Numbered from the stretch's first letter, positions 41,395 to 52,429 are shown. The stretch: 64,000 nt of DNA from Streptomyces sp. A0642 (GCF_004795105.1 NZ_SSBL01000027.1:25306-89305); one strand, 5' to 3'. Made by a program: numbers and translations. Notes: generated by a model from the sequence alone, not told the origin.

Positions 41395-44300
41395 GTGAAA
41401 GTCCGATACGGGAGACTCGTCTCCTGCATGGTCGTCGCCACGGTAGTGAGCACGGGGCTACCCCAGCTCGCCTATGCGGCACCGGCCTCATCTGCTGGTC
41501 ACGACGATGGCAAGGGTGTGGTCGACTCCGTCAAGGGATGGTTCTCCGACGACGACGGCGAGAGTTCTCCTCAGCCTTCGGCGGGTGGAAAGCTGGCGAT
41601 CCCGAGCCGTGAGAAGCTGCCGAAGGGGAAGGATTCCGCCTCGGCCAGGCGAGTCAAGGAACTGACGTCGCGGCGTACCGAGCACGCCCGGTTCTGGGAG
41701 CTGTCGGACGGCCGTGTTCAGGCCGAGGTTTCGGCGGTTCCGACCGGCTACGGGGCCGGCAAGGGAAAGACGAAGACCTGGAAGCTGATCGACACCGGTG
41801 TATCCACCACGGATGCCAAGGGATTCGATTTCGCCAACACCTCCAATTCGGCGCGCAGCTGGTTCGGCTCCGACCCCGGAAAGCTGCTGAAGTTCCAGGC
41901 CGGCGAAAACGGGCCCGCTGTCACCCTCGGCCTCGACGGTGCGGAGTCGACGTCGGTGAAACCGGCAGCGAAGGGCTCCACGGTCACGTACAAGGACGTG
42001 GCGGCCGGCGATGCCGACCTCCAGTACCAGGTGGGCCCGGGCCATGTGAAGGAGAACATCCTCCTGGCTAAGGCACCCACAGGCCCGGTGTCGTACACCT
42101 TCACCCTGGACGCCGGCGGACTGACCCCGAAGGCCCGCAAGGACGGGTCCATCGCCCTGTACGGCGAACTGCCGAACACACCCGTGATGACGATCCCGGC
42201 CGCGTACATGACCGACACCCGCAAGGACGCTTCCTCGCCCTACGGGCTCGCCTACAGCTCCCGGGTCGGCCAGAAGCTGGTGCGGGATGGCAGCGCCTGG
42301 AAGATCCTCATCACACCGGACGCGAAGTGGCTGGCGTCGCGCAAGCGCCAGTATCCGGTCACGATCGACCCGACGATCACCGTCATGCCGACGGCGGCCC
42401 AGTCGCAGGACACCATGGTCCTGTCCGACCAGCCCTCGGCAAACTTCAACAACACCTGGAAGCTGTCCGCGGGCAAGACCGACACGGGCATCTCCCGCTC
42501 ACTGATCAAGTTCCCGATCAGCGAGATCCCGACCGGGACGAAGATCGACACGGCACGTCTGGAGATGTACTACGACCAGACGCACACCACCAACGCCAAC
42601 GACGTCACCATGGAGGCGCACCGGGCGACGGGTGCCTGGGACGAGTCGACGGCGACCTGGGCCAACACCAGCGCCCTCTCCGGCGAGCTGTCGGGCACCA
42701 CGTACCAGATCGATGACGGTGACGCCGGAACGGCCGCGGTCGGCGAGTGGCCCAAGGCCGCCACGACCGGTGGTGCGGCCACCGGCGACGACTACGCGTA
42801 CAACAAGAACACCGCCACCGGCGAGACGTACACGTGGCAGCCGCAGATCCCCGAGACCGCGTCCTACCGGATCGAGGCGCACGTTCCGCCCGCGTCCGAC
42901 GCGGCGACCGCGGCCCCGTACACGCTCAGCCACCGCGACGGCACCGCGACCGGCACGGTCAACCAGACCGGTACCGCCGCGGCGTGGAAGCCGGTCAGCA
43001 CCACGCAGTACTACTTCGCCCGAGGCAACGCGGGCAAGGTCGTCCTGGGCGACACCGGCTCGTCCACCACGCGCAACATCGCCGACTCGATCCGGCTGGT
43101 GAACCCGGCCCAGATCGTCAAGAACACCGGCGAGTACAACGCGTGGCACAAGTTCCCGGTGACCGACACCGTCCAGAAGTGGCTCTCGGGCACCGCCGTC
43201 AACCACGGCTTCGTGATCCAGGCGAAGGACGACACGGCCGCGGCCACTCTGACCGGCGGCCCCCGCTACGAGGCCGGCGACGGCTCCACGTACGGCGACG
43301 AGACCGCCAACTTCCCGCGGCTCACCATCACCTACGGCAAGGTCGGCTCCGCGCTGAACTCGCCGACGGTCGTCCACGACACCGGCCCCGAGCTGAGCTG
43401 GTCGGCGTACTCGAACAAGTCCGGCGACACCGGCCAGGACATCGTCGAGTACCAGCTGCACCGGTCGACGCAGCAGGTGTTCACCCCGTCCTCCGCGACG
43501 TTGGTCGCCCCGGTGGACAAGGCGAGCACGGCCTACACCGACACCACCGCCACGCCGACACCACCGACGTCGGCGGAAGAGATCAGCCGCACGTACTACT
43601 ACCAGATCGCGGTGAAGACGAAGGACGGCTCGGTGATCGGGTCGCCCACCCGCGTGGTCGGCGTTCCCAAGTCCGGGCGCACCATGAAGCTGGTCCAGGG
43701 CACGGCCGGCGGGGTCACCGACACCACGCTCTCCTCGCAGCAACCCACTACCAACCAGGACACCATCCAGTCCTTCGGAGTGGGCCAGAAGTGGCTCAGC
43801 GTCGGCAACAACTCGGGCACCTACGGAAAGACCCGCACCACCCTCAAGTTCCCCACTGCTTCCATCCCGACGACGGCCACCGTCCTCGAATCGAAGCTGT
43901 ACATGTGGGGCGCGGAGACCACCACGGACACCGACGGGGCGATCTACGAACTGCACGGTCTGACCAAGGACTTCGCGGAGACGACATCGACGTGGAACAG
44001 CGCCGCCACCGGCACCGCGTGGACCGCGCCGGGCGGTGACTTCTCCGGAACCGTCTCCGACACCGTCGCGCAGGTCGAGGAGGTCGGCCGCCACTGGTGG
44101 GACGCCACGTCCCTCACGCAGGGCTGGGTCAAGACGCCCACCAGCAACAAGGGTGCCCTGGTCAAACTGAAGGACGAGACGACCGCCGGGCCGCAGGAAC
44201 GCACCCTGTTCCTCGCCTCGGAGGGCGAGGACCAGCAGCTCGGCCCGCTGCTGCGCGTCATCTACGTCGACGCCACCACGGAGAACACGTACTACGCGCC

Positions 44301-47300
44301 GCAGACACCGGCCCGCATGACGCCGAACTCCACGTACACGGTGGACATGACGGTCACCAACACCACGTCGGCGGCGTGGGCGGCCGGTGAGCGGGTTCTC
44401 TCCTACACCTGGAAGCTCCCCGACGGTACCGACGTCACCAACGGTGGGAACCAGGTCAAGACCACGATCCCGGCCCTCGCCCCGGCAGCGTCCGCCACGG
44501 TCAAGGCACAGGTCACGACGCCGATCAACTCCGACTCGGGCAACAAGCGCACCGAGTACGTCCTGGGCTGGGACATCCAGAAGGTCTCCGACAGCACCTG
44601 GCTGTCCGCCGGAACCGGCGGCATACCGTCGCTGAAACAAAACGTGGCGGTGGAGGACCCCACCTCCAACGCCCTGGGCCTGGAGAAGTTCTACTCCTAC
44701 ACCGGCAAGAACACGGGCGCCGGCTCGACGGTGATGAACAACCTGGCGGCAGGCAACTCCGTCTGGTCGTACAACGCCTTCACTAACCCGGGCCGCGGTT
44801 TGACCACGTTCGCACGGTTCTCGTACAACTCGCTCGACACCTCGGACACGGTGTCCGGTGCGGGCTGGTCGGCGCAGGCAGCAGGGCCGGTCCGACTCGG
44901 CGCCCCCCTGGACTTCCACCCCAATCCGAACCCGACGGAGATCCGCCTTCCCGACGGTGACGGCACCACGCACGTCTTCCGTAAGCAACCGGACGGCACG
45001 TGGAAGGCGCCTGCGGGTGTGCACTACAAGGTCATGATGAAGTCGGGCCTGGACTGCACCCCGAACAAGGACCCGATCCCCGACGCGTGGACGCTGACGC
45101 GCCCCGACGGCACACGCTTCCTGTTCGGCTGCGACGGGTACATGACGTCGGCGATCGACAAGAACGGCAACACGCAGACGTACACGTACGAGGAACGCAA
45201 GTCCAACAACAAGCCGACGAAGTTCCTCACATACATCACCGACCCGGCCTCGCGCCAGTCGCTGACGGTCGACTACTACGAGAAGGGCGACGCGTCGTAC
45301 GACTACATCGACGACACGGGCGCCAAGGTCGCCGGCAGCAAGCTCAGCAACTCAAAGATCTACGACCACGTGAAGTCCATGACGGACATCTCGGGCCGCG
45401 AGGTCTCCTTCTACTACACGGACAAGGGCCTGCTGGGCCAGTTCGTCGACGGTGACGGCTCGGCGCAGCCGAAGGTCTTCAAGTTCACCTACGACGCCAC
45501 GCAGGGCAACAAGAACGTCAAGCTGGTCAAGGCCACGGACCCGCGGGGCAACTCGACGTCAATGGCGTACTACGCGCCCTCGTCCGGTGACGACCCGAAG
45601 TACCACTGGTGGACGAAGACCATCACCGACCGTGCTGCCGGCGGCACGGGCTTCGCGTACGCGGTGAACGCCACGAACACGAAGTTCACCGACGCGACGG
45701 TAACGGACGCGGAGTCCCACGCGACGAGGTTCGTCACGGACGACTTCGGACGCCCGGTGCAGACGACGAACGCGAAGTCGCAGACCACCAAAATGGCGTG
45801 GGACGCGGACAACAACGTCACGTACCTGGAGGAGGCGAACGGCGCCAAGTCCGCCTACTGCTTCGACCAGAAGACCGGCTTTCCTCTGTGGTCGCGCAAT
45901 CCGGAGAGCAACAAGGCAGGCGTCCCGCCGTCCTCGGACTGCGCGCCTGGCACCTATCCGACGGACTCGCAGCAGTACACCTACCAGACACGCCTCGACG
46001 GCTTCTCGGCCGACCTGTTCACGAAGACATCGCCCGAGGGCCGCAAGTGGCAGTTCGGGTACGACTCGTTCGGCAACCTGAAGACGGTCACGGATCCCAA
46101 GGGCGTTGCCACGGCGACAGCCGGGGACTACACCACCGCGTACGAGTACGACGCCTACGGTCAGGTGACCAAGACGACGGATGCCAACGGGCACCCGTCG
46201 ACGAACAGCGACTTCGGGCCTACCGGCTATCCGAAGACGATGACGGACGCGCTGAACAAGTCGACGACGTATGTCTACGACGAGCGCGGCCAGGTGACCG
46301 AGGTCACCGACGCACTGGGCAAGAAGACCACGCAGACCTATGACGTCTACGGCCGGCCCCTGGTCAGCACGGTACCCAAGGACCAGAGCGCGGGAGAGTT
46401 GATCACGGCGCCGGCGCCCGTGTACGACGCGAACGACAACACCACCCAGACCACCGCGCCGGACGGGGCCGTGTCGACCGCGGTGTACGACAGCGCGGAC
46501 CAGATCACGTCGGCGAGCGCACCGGCGAACAACAACACGAGCCCGCGCACCTCGACCTACACGTACGACAAGGTCGGCAACCTGAAGACGACGACCGAGC
46601 CCAACGGCACGGCCACCACGTCGGACGCTACCGACTACACCGCGACCAACTACTACGACGAGGTCTACCAGCTGGCCTCGGCGGTCAACGCGGCCGGCGA
46701 CAAGGTCTCGTACGTCTACGACAACGTGGGCAACGTCACCACGGTCGTCGACCCAAAGAAGAACGCCACCGCGGACACCACCGACTACACCACCAAGAAG
46801 GACTACGACCTCAACCACCGCGTCGTCCAGGTCACTGACGCGGCCGGGAAGTTCACCACGCAGACTTTCGACAAGGACGGACTAACCCTCTCCACGACGG
46901 ACAAGGAACACCGGACCACCACCGTCACCTATGACGAGCGTGGCAAGAAGACCGAGGTCAAGGCGCCCTACGACGGCACCAAGACGCGGTCGACAAAGTA
47001 CGAGTACGACCAGGTCGGTAACGCGACCCGGGTGACCACACCTCGCGGCACGGCAACGTCAGCGGCCGACGACTTCGTCTCCCGAACTGAGTACGACGCC
47101 CTCAACCGGCCGGTGAAGCAGTACCAGCCCTACGATCCGGCCGACAGCCGCTACAACGACCCGAACGTCTACACGCGCACGGACTACGACGCCGTGGGCC
47201 GGGTCTCCAAGACATCGATGCCGCCGTCCGAGGGCGAGAGCGTCCGCAACGACACCACCCAGGACTACTTCGACAACGGCTGGGTGAAGAAGTCCACCGA

Positions 47301-50079
47301 CCCGTGGTCGATCGTCACCGACTTCGACTACGACAAGCTGGGCAAGCAGGCCACCCGCACCATCTCAGCGGCGGACGGTTCAGCCAACCGCACCATGACG
47401 TGGTCGTACTACCCGGACGGGTCGCTCAAGAACCGAGCGGACGACGGCGTCCCGGTCGGCCAGGCCGTCGTCCTGGTCGACAACTCCGACACCCAGAACA
47501 CGTCCTCCACCGGCACCTGGACACCGGCGGACACCACCGGGCAGCAGGGCTACGACCACCGCACCCACGCGGCCGGTACGGGCACCGACGCGTACACCTG
47601 GACGCTGAACATACCCACGGCCGGCAGCTACACGGCGTACGTCAAGTACCCGAAGGTGACCGGAGCCGCCACTGCGGCGAAGTACACACTCACCCACGGC
47701 ACGACCACCGAACCGGCGGTCACCAAGGACCAGAACGCAAGCACCGGCACTTGGGTGGGGCTCGGCACCTACACCCTCAAGCAGGGGGAGGACGCCAAGC
47801 TCAGACTGGACCAGAACAGTGCCGGGACGGTCGTGGCGGACGGCGTCAAGCTGGTGCGCAGCACGGCGGGCGAGACCGACAACGAGAAGCACGACTACGC
47901 CTACACCTACGACCTCAACGGCAACCTGACCAAGATCGACGACACGTCATCCACGGCGAAGATCGACGCCTACACGGTCTCCTACACCGGCCTGAACCAG
48001 GTCGCGAAGGTCACCGAGGCGCTCGCCGGACAGGACAAGAAGTCCACGACGTACACGTACGACGCCAACGGTCAGGCCGACACGGTCACCCACCCCGACC
48101 AGTATTCCAAGTACAGCTACGACTTGCGGGAACTGGTCAAGACGGTGACGGTCGGCAAGACGGCCACGGACGCCGACCCGAAGGTCACCTCGTACACGTA
48201 CACCGACCGTGGCCTCAAGCTCAAGGAGACCAAGGGCAACGGCAACACCGTCGACTACACGTACTATGCCGACGCCGCGCCGAAGACCACCACGGAGAAC
48301 AAGCCCAACGGCACCCTCGTCTCCTCGCACTCCTACGCATACGACGCCAATGGCAACAAGGCTCAGGACCTCGCGAAGAAGATGAACGCCGACAATCGCT
48401 CGGCATACCTGTCATCGACCACGGACTACACCTACGACCCCGTGGACCGGCTCGCCAAGTCCGTCAAGACGGGCACCGGAGCCGGCACCGAGACATACGT
48501 CCATGACGACAACGCCAACGTCATCAGCCAGACCGTCAAGGGCGTCACCACCGCGTACGAGTACGACCGCAACCGCCTGCTGACCGCGAGCAGCTCCGGC
48601 AGTACAGCGAACTACACCTACGACCCGTTCGGCCGTCAGGAGTCCACCACCAGCGGTGGCAAGGTCATCGACCGGAAGATCTACGACGGCTTCGACCATG
48701 TGGTGGAATCCCAGAAGGCCGACACCACGGGGTCGCTGAAGTCCACCACGTATGTCTTCGACCCGCTCGACCGCACCTCGTCCAAGACGTCGGACGGTAA
48801 GACGACCGAGTTCGACTACCTCGGCCTGTCGAACGAAGTGCTCGACGAGAAGGTCGGCAGCGACCTGACCAAGTCGTACCAGTACAGCCCCTGGGGCGAG
48901 CGTCTGTCGCAGATCAAGCACAACGACGACGGTACGTCCGAAGACGGCTACTACGGCTACAACAGCCGTACCGATGTCGAGACGCTGACGGACGAGAACG
49001 GCGACTCGAAGGCGACGTACGGCTACACCGCCTACGGGAACAACGACGATGCCGAGTTCACGGGCATCGACAAACCTGACGCAGCGGATCCCACCAAGGA
49101 GGAGTACAACCCCTACCGCTACAACGCCAAGCGCTGGGACGCCCAGTCGGGTACGTACGACATGGGGTTCCGCGACTACAGCCCGGGGCTGAACCGGTTC
49201 ACCACCCGTGACATGTACAACGGCGCTCTCGCCGACATGAGTCTCGGCGCGGACCCCTACACGGGCAACCGCTACGCCTTCACCGGCGGCAACCCGGTGA
49301 GCCGGACCGAACTCGATGGCCACAGCTGGCTCGACCCGATCAAGAACTTTTTCTCGGGTGGCGGGAAGGTCGCCACGAAGGCCCCCAAGGGTGTATTCAC
49401 GGCGGTTGAGGTCTTCCTCAACGGAATCGGGTGGAACACACCCACAATACCCAATGGCGTCGAATCGGACCCCGGAGACTCCCCGGACTACAACAAGGGA
49501 CTGCTCCTCAAGCCAGACTCCAAGAAGGAGTGGCAGCCGGCCGACACCCAGTTCCCGTTCACCCGTGACGACTGCGCGGCCGGCCAGAGCATGACGTACT
49601 ACGCGCCCCTCGACAAGCAGGGCAGAGCCCAGGGCGCTTACGCCTGCCTCACCGCCGGTGGCTTCAACTACACAGACAAGAAGGGAAACACGGTACTGAA
49701 CACACCGGACACGGAAATAATGGGCAGCTCCGCGCCCTGGCCTCCACAGACGCCGGGATTCTTCGAGAACGCGCCCCCGGGATTCGTCCTGGGGAACGAC
49801 CCCACGCTGAACCGCGGTCACCTCCTCGCCCGCCAGCTCGGAGGTAGCGGTACAGATCGGCGCAATCTGGTCACGCTGTACCGCAACGCGAACGCCCCGG
49901 TGATGTCGAAGCAAGAGGATAAGATCGCTGAATCGATCGCCGCGGGAAACACCGTCTACTATTCGGCCGTGCCGGTGTGGGGCAGCGACAGCAATCCAAT
50001 TCCGCTCGGTGTTACCATGACGGCCTATACGTCCAGCGGGGCCAGAATTGTCGATCAGACAATTTGGAATACACCCTAG
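41395..50079 (+). CDS. Giant secreted RHS/YD-repeat polymorphic toxin with C-terminal DNA/RNA non-specific endonuclease
   Basis: About 2,894 residues. The GTG at 41395 follows GGAAAGGGA and gives a proper signal peptide (LVSCMVVATVVSTGLPQLAY then AAP). Later come a DNRLRE-like module (TARLEMYYDQTH), a golvesin-like module (WPKAATTGGAA), a second DNRLRE-like module and an Ig-like module. Many YD repeats follow (TYDKVGNL, YDYRG-like units), interrupted by a second golvesin-like module near 47470-47870. The RHS core reads NPYRYNAKRWDAQSGTYDMG with DYSPGLNRFTTRDMY. The variable tip (~2,620-2,894) ends in a nuclease with NRGHLLARQLGGSGTDRRNL (His2809 candidate), of the beta-beta-alpha-metal type. 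DNA near the 3' end is visibly richer in A/T, typical of exchanged toxin tips. It is followed by a SUKH immunity gene. Confidence 0.9.
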   Translation: MKVRYGRLVSCMVVATVVSTGLPQLAYAAPASSAGHDDGKGVVDSVKGWFSDDDGESSPQPSAGGKLAIPSREKLPKGKDSASARRVKELTSRRTEHARFWELSDGRVQAEVSAVPTGYGAGKGKTKTWKLIDTGVSTTDAKGFDFANTSNSARSWFGSDPGKLLKFQAGENGPAVTLGLDGAESTSVKPAAKGSTVTYKDVAAGDADLQYQVGPGHVKENILLAKAPTGPVSYTFTLDAGGLTPKARKDGSIALYGELPNTPVMTIPAAYMTDTRKDASSPYGLAYSSRVGQKLVRDGSAWKILITPDAKWLASRKRQYPVTIDPTITVMPTAAQSQDTMVLSDQPSANFNNTWKLSAGKTDTGISRSLIKFPISEIPTGTKIDTARLEMYYDQTHTTNANDVTMEAHRATGAWDESTATWANTSALSGELSGTTYQIDDGDAGTAAVGEWPKAATTGGAATGDDYAYNKNTATGETYTWQPQIPETASYRIEAHVPPASDAATAAPYTLSHRDGTATGTVNQTGTAAAWKPVSTTQYYFARGNAGKVVLGDTGSSTTRNIADSIRLVNPAQIVKNTGEYNAWHKFPVTDTVQKWLSGTAVNHGFVIQAKDDTAAATLTGGPRYEAGDGSTYGDETANFPRLTITYGKVGSALNSPTVVHDTGPELSWSAYSNKSGDTGQDIVEYQLHRSTQQVFTPSSATLVAPVDKASTAYTDTTATPTPPTSAEEISRTYYYQIAVKTKDGSVIGSPTRVVGVPKSGRTMKLVQGTAGGVTDTTLSSQQPTTNQDTIQSFGVGQKWLSVGNNSGTYGKTRTTLKFPTASIPTTATVLESKLYMWGAETTTDTDGAIYELHGLTKDFAETTSTWNSAATGTAWTAPGGDFSGTVSDTVAQVEEVGRHWWDATSLTQGWVKTPTSNKGALVKLKDETTAGPQERTLFLASEGEDQQLGPLLRVIYVDATTENTYYAPQTPARMTPNSTYTVDMTVTNTTSAAWAAGERVLSYTWKLPDGTDVTNGGNQVKTTIPALAPAASATVKAQVTTPINSDSGNKRTEYVLGWDIQKVSDSTWLSAGTGGIPSLKQNVAVEDPTSNALGLEKFYSYTGKNTGAGSTVMNNLAAGNSVWSYNAFTNPGRGLTTFARFSYNSLDTSDTVSGAGWSAQAAGPVRLGAPLDFHPNPNPTEIRLPDGDGTTHVFRKQPDGTWKAPAGVHYKVMMKSGLDCTPNKDPIPDAWTLTRPDGTRFLFGCDGYMTSAIDKNGNTQTYTYEERKSNNKPTKFLTYITDPASRQSLTVDYYEKGDASYDYIDDTGAKVAGSKLSNSKIYDHVKSMTDISGREVSFYYTDKGLLGQFVDGDGSAQPKVFKFTYDATQGNKNVKLVKATDPRGNSTSMAYYAPSSGDDPKYHWWTKTITDRAAGGTGFAYAVNATNTKFTDATVTDAESHATRFVTDDFGRPVQTTNAKSQTTKMAWDADNNVTYLEEANGAKSAYCFDQKTGFPLWSRNPESNKAGVPPSSDCAPGTYPTDSQQYTYQTRLDGFSADLFTKTSPEGRKWQFGYDSFGNLKTVTDPKGVATATAGDYTTAYEYDAYGQVTKTTDANGHPSTNSDFGPTGYPKTMTDALNKSTTYVYDERGQVTEVTDALGKKTTQTYDVYGRPLVSTVPKDQSAGELITAPAPVYDANDNTTQTTAPDGAVSTAVYDSADQITSASAPANNNTSPRTSTYTYDKVGNLKTTTEPNGTATTSDATDYTATNYYDEVYQLASAVNAAGDKVSYVYDNVGNVTTVVDPKKNATADTTDYTTKKDYDLNHRVVQVTDAAGKFTTQTFDKDGLTLSTTDKEHRTTTVTYDERGKKTEVKAPYDGTKTRSTKYEYDQVGNATRVTTPRGTATSAADDFVSRTEYDALNRPVKQYQPYDPADSRYNDPNVYTRTDYDAVGRVSKTSMPPSEGESVRNDTTQDYFDNGWVKKSTDPWSIVTDFDYDKLGKQATRTISAADGSANRTMTWSYYPDGSLKNRADDGVPVGQAVVLVDNSDTQNTSSTGTWTPADTTGQQGYDHRTHAAGTGTDAYTWTLNIPTAGSYTAYVKYPKVTGAATAAKYTLTHGTTTEPAVTKDQNASTGTWVGLGTYTLKQGEDAKLRLDQNSAGTVVADGVKLVRSTAGETDNEKHDYAYTYDLNGNLTKIDDTSSTAKIDAYTVSYTGLNQVAKVTEALAGQDKKSTTYTYDANGQADTVTHPDQYSKYSYDLRELVKTVTVGKTATDADPKVTSYTYTDRGLKLKETKGNGNTVDYTYYADAAPKTTTENKPNGTLVSSHSYAYDANGNKAQDLAKKMNADNRSAYLSSTTDYTYDPVDRLAKSVKTGTGAGTETYVHDDNANVISQTVKGVTTAYEYDRNRLLTASSSGSTANYTYDPFGRQESTTSGGKVIDRKIYDGFDHVVESQKADTTGSLKSTTYVFDPLDRTSSKTSDGKTTEFDYLGLSNEVLDEKVGSDLTKSYQYSPWGERLSQIKHNDDGTSEDGYYGYNSRTDVETLTDENGDSKATYGYTAYGNNDDAEFTGIDKPDAADPTKEEYNPYRYNAKRWDAQSGTYDMGFRDYSPGLNRFTTRDMYNGALADMSLGADPYTGNRYAFTGGNPVSRTELDGHSWLDPIKNFFSGGGKVATKAPKGVFTAVEVFLNGIGWNTPTIPNGVESDPGDSPDYNKGLLLKPDSKKEWQPADTQFPFTRDDCAAGQSMTYYAPLDKQGRAQGAYACLTAGGFNYTDKKGNTVLNTPDTEIMGSSAPWPPQTPGFFENAPPGFVLGNDPTLNRGHLLARQLGGSGTDRRNLVTLYRNANAPVMSKQEDKIAESIAAGNTVYYSAVPVWGSDSNPIPLGVTMTAYTSSGARIVDQTIWNTP

Positions 50080-50116
50080 CCAAAACGTAGCCATCGGGAA
50101 GTATGGAGGGGTGCAC

Positions 50117-50653
50117 ATGGAATGGGTAGAACAACTGGTGACGATCACGGGCTGGGAAGGCGAAACCGCCGAAACCGACTGGTCCGACACCGAAGAGTTC
50201 CTGGGCACCCCTCTCCCCGACGATTTCAAAGAACTGCGTCGCCGCTTCGCACCCTGGGGCGCTTTCAGCGATCATCTCCTGATCCTGAAGGCAACCGACG
50301 GCTCAGAGACGGTACGTAACAACCACGCCAAGCTGCTCAAGTCGGTAACGGCCGACCCGGAAATCCTGGACATGTTCAAACCCTTCGGCCTTCTCGGTGC
50401 GAACGGGAACGGTCCAGGAACGGGCCTCGTACAGTGGGGCTTTTCCTTGATCGAGGAAGAGTACTACTGGCTGGCTGACACAGCACGAGACCCGGCCACT
50501 TGGCCGGTGATCGCCCGCGTCGACCCGCTGGAACCATTTCAGCGCTTCGACACGTCGGCCTCAGAATTCGTCTACCGCGTTCTCACGGAGACGGAATTCG
50601 AACCCTTCGGTGTCGCAGAGGCGATCCCTTCGCCCTATTTTCGGACATATTGA
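50117..50653 (+). CDS. SUKH (SMI1/KNR4) family immunity protein
   Basis: A 178-residue SMI1/KNR4-like protein. The typical opening (EEFLGTPLPDDFKELRRRFA, then PWGAFSDHLLIL) and the later GFSLIEEEYYWLADTARDPA region are seen. It starts at the ATG after GGAGGGG, 37 bp after the toxin stop, so it is very probably the cognate immunity protein that binds the nuclease tip and protects the producer. Base composition is less GC-rich than the neighbours, like the toxin tip. It abuts the IS1380 remnant only a few bases later. Confidence 0.85.
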   Translation: MEWVEQLVTITGWEGETAETDWSDTEEFLGTPLPDDFKELRRRFAPWGAFSDHLLILKATDGSETVRNNHAKLLKSVTADPEILDMFKPFGLLGANGNGPGTGLVQWGFSLIEEEYYWLADTARDPATWPVIARVDPLEPFQRFDTSASEFVYRVLTETEFEPFGVAEAIPSPYFRTY

Positions 50654-50659
50654 CCCAGG

Positions 50660-51735
50660 TCGCATGCATGGATGGTGACGTCGGGGCCTGCTTCCATCAG
50701 GGAGCGGGCCCCGACTGCAACGGGCTGGTCCGTCGAGCCAGCCGGTGTTGACGCCGAATTGGCGGGAGGGGAAGCTGCCGAAACCGGTGGTCTTGTCGCA
50801 CCGGATGTGGTCCTCGGCAGTGGCGTGTCCGCGGTGGCGGACCTCCAGGAACTGGGCGGAGCCACCACTGGAATACGGGGTGTCGGTGAGGAACACCTGA
50901 TGCCGCAGGCCCTCGTCCTGGTCGAACAGGGACAGCTGTGCTCCGGGGTGCGGCCGCTCGCGGCGCACGATGATGCGGGTGTCGGCCGGGTAGCCGGCCA
51001 GATCGACCATGCCGGTCAGCTCGGCGACCTCGGCCCCATCACCCAGGGTGCCGTTCTGGTCAAGGGCGGGATGCCAGAGGCGGTCGGGCATCGCCCGGAC
51101 AGCGCGGTGGACCGGCTCGGTGATGGCGCATCCGACCGAGAAGAAGGTACGGATTCCTCGTTTCCGCACGTCGCGGACGCGGGCGAGAAAGGCTTTCGCG
51201 GATCCGGCACTGTCGGCGCGGATGAGGATGGCGGTGCCGTGCCGGTGAGCGTCGGAGATCTGCGCGAGTGCCTGGTCGAACACCGCAATGTGATCGGCGG
51301 CAGTGTTGGCTCCGGAGTTACCGGGCCGCAACTGTCCCGACACGGCCTCGCCGGTGTTCGCGAGGAAACACAGCAGCGGATGGAAGCCGAAGCCGCCCTT
51401 GTAGGTCGGGGCGGCCTGTTCCCTTTCCGACTGGCAGGCGACCAGCGTGGCGTCGAGGTCCGGAACCAGGCCGGGAAGCTCTCGTCCGCCGACCCGAACA
51501 GCGGGAATGCCCTCGCCGGTCTCGGCGGCCTGCATCCAGGCGACTTCCCGGGCTGAAGCGCGGGCCGCTCGCAGTGAGGCGAGTGCGGCCTCATCGGTGT
51601 CGGCGAGCAGTCGCCAGGCCGTCGGTGTGGAGGCGACCGGGCCGAACACCGCACCCTGGTCCCGCAGCACGGCCCGATCCGCGATCGCCGCCCTCGCCAC
51701 GGGACCTGGCCCGCTGGCCACGCAACCTGTCACCT
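50660..51735 (-). mobile_element. IS1380-type transposase remnant
   Basis: On the minus strand the frame reads AVFGPVASTPTAWRLLADTD, then ATLVACQSEREQAAPTYKGG, FGFHPLLCFLANTGEAVSGQ, LRPGNSGANTAADHIAVFDQ, ILIRADSAGSAKAFLARVRD and RHRGHATAEDHIRCDKTTGF. These are the DDE-transposase stretches of IS1380 elements. The N-terminal ~70 residues and the C-terminal end (after VNTGWL) are missing or out of frame, so it is inactive. No terminal inverted repeats were found. It separates two SUKH genes and may have carried or split an immunity cassette. Confidence 0.8.
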
Positions 51736-51866
51736 ACGGTCCCGTCCTGGAAGTATGGCGACCTCAACGCCGACCGGTCGACTGCAATCACCCTGACGTC
51801 GTCGACACCGGCCCGTAAGCTCTTCGGTGTGCGGATGGAAAGCAACGACACAAATGGGGTTGGCTG

Positions 51867-52415
51867 TTGAGTATCGAATTCCTCGAGATTGCACTTCCCG
51901 GGCTGGTGGCGCAGCGTCTGGAAGTTCCGCTACGCATCAACTGGCAGGTGGTTTGCGACGGCTTGGGGACTGGGCTGCCGGACGACTACATCGTTTTGGC
52001 GGAGTCGTACCCTCGGCTGGGGATCGGGCAATGGCTCACTGTGACGTCGCCGACCCCAGGTGACGAGGGGGGATTTGTCGAGGAGGCGAGAGAGGATATA
52101 GCCGGTGCCGAGGGTATGGCACAGAAGGAGATGTTGGGTGGTTACCCTGCGTTCCCGGAATCGGGAGGACTGCTGCGGTGGGGCGGCTCCATAGACGGGG
52201 ACGAGTTCCACTGGCGTACAGCAGGGCGGCCCAACGAATGGACTGTCGTGGTGGCTGGCCGGAATGACGACTGGCACCACTACGAGGGCAGCCTCTCGAG
52301 CTATCTCGCTTGGCTGTGCTCTGGGACGGCTTTCCCGCATGGGATCCCCCCGAACTTTCCGGGGCCTGAACCCGTGGTTTCCGTCCGGCAAAGCACCTCA
52401 AGGGTCGAGCCGTAG
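51867..52415 (+). CDS. Second SUKH-like (SMI1/KNR4) protein, probable orphan immunity protein
   Basis: A 182-residue protein beginning at a TTG (MSIEFLEIALPGLVAQRLEV) with GGGG about 9 nt upstream; no ATG or GTG start is available in frame nearby. It carries a SUKH-like core (GTGLPDDYIVLAESYPRLGI then GQWLTVTSP) and a WTVVVAGRNDDWHHYEGSLS region. There is no toxin gene directly before it. It may be immunity to a toxin tip that has been lost or lies elsewhere. It is convergent with the LysE gene. Confidence 0.75.
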   Translation: MSIEFLEIALPGLVAQRLEVPLRINWQVVCDGLGTGLPDDYIVLAESYPRLGIGQWLTVTSPTPGDEGGFVEEAREDIAGAEGMAQKEMLGGYPAFPESGGLLRWGGSIDGDEFHWRTAGRPNEWTVVVAGRNDDWHHYEGSLSSYLAWLCSGTAFPHGIPPNFPGPEPVVSVRQSTSRVEP

Positions 52416-52429
52416 CGGATGAGGGTGTC

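Noticed and set aside
42499..45024. Very long minus-strand open frame opposite the RHS gene
   Set aside because: Antisense to a clear signal-peptide, DNRLRE and RHS protein. It is Arg/Val/Gly-rich with no domain marks.
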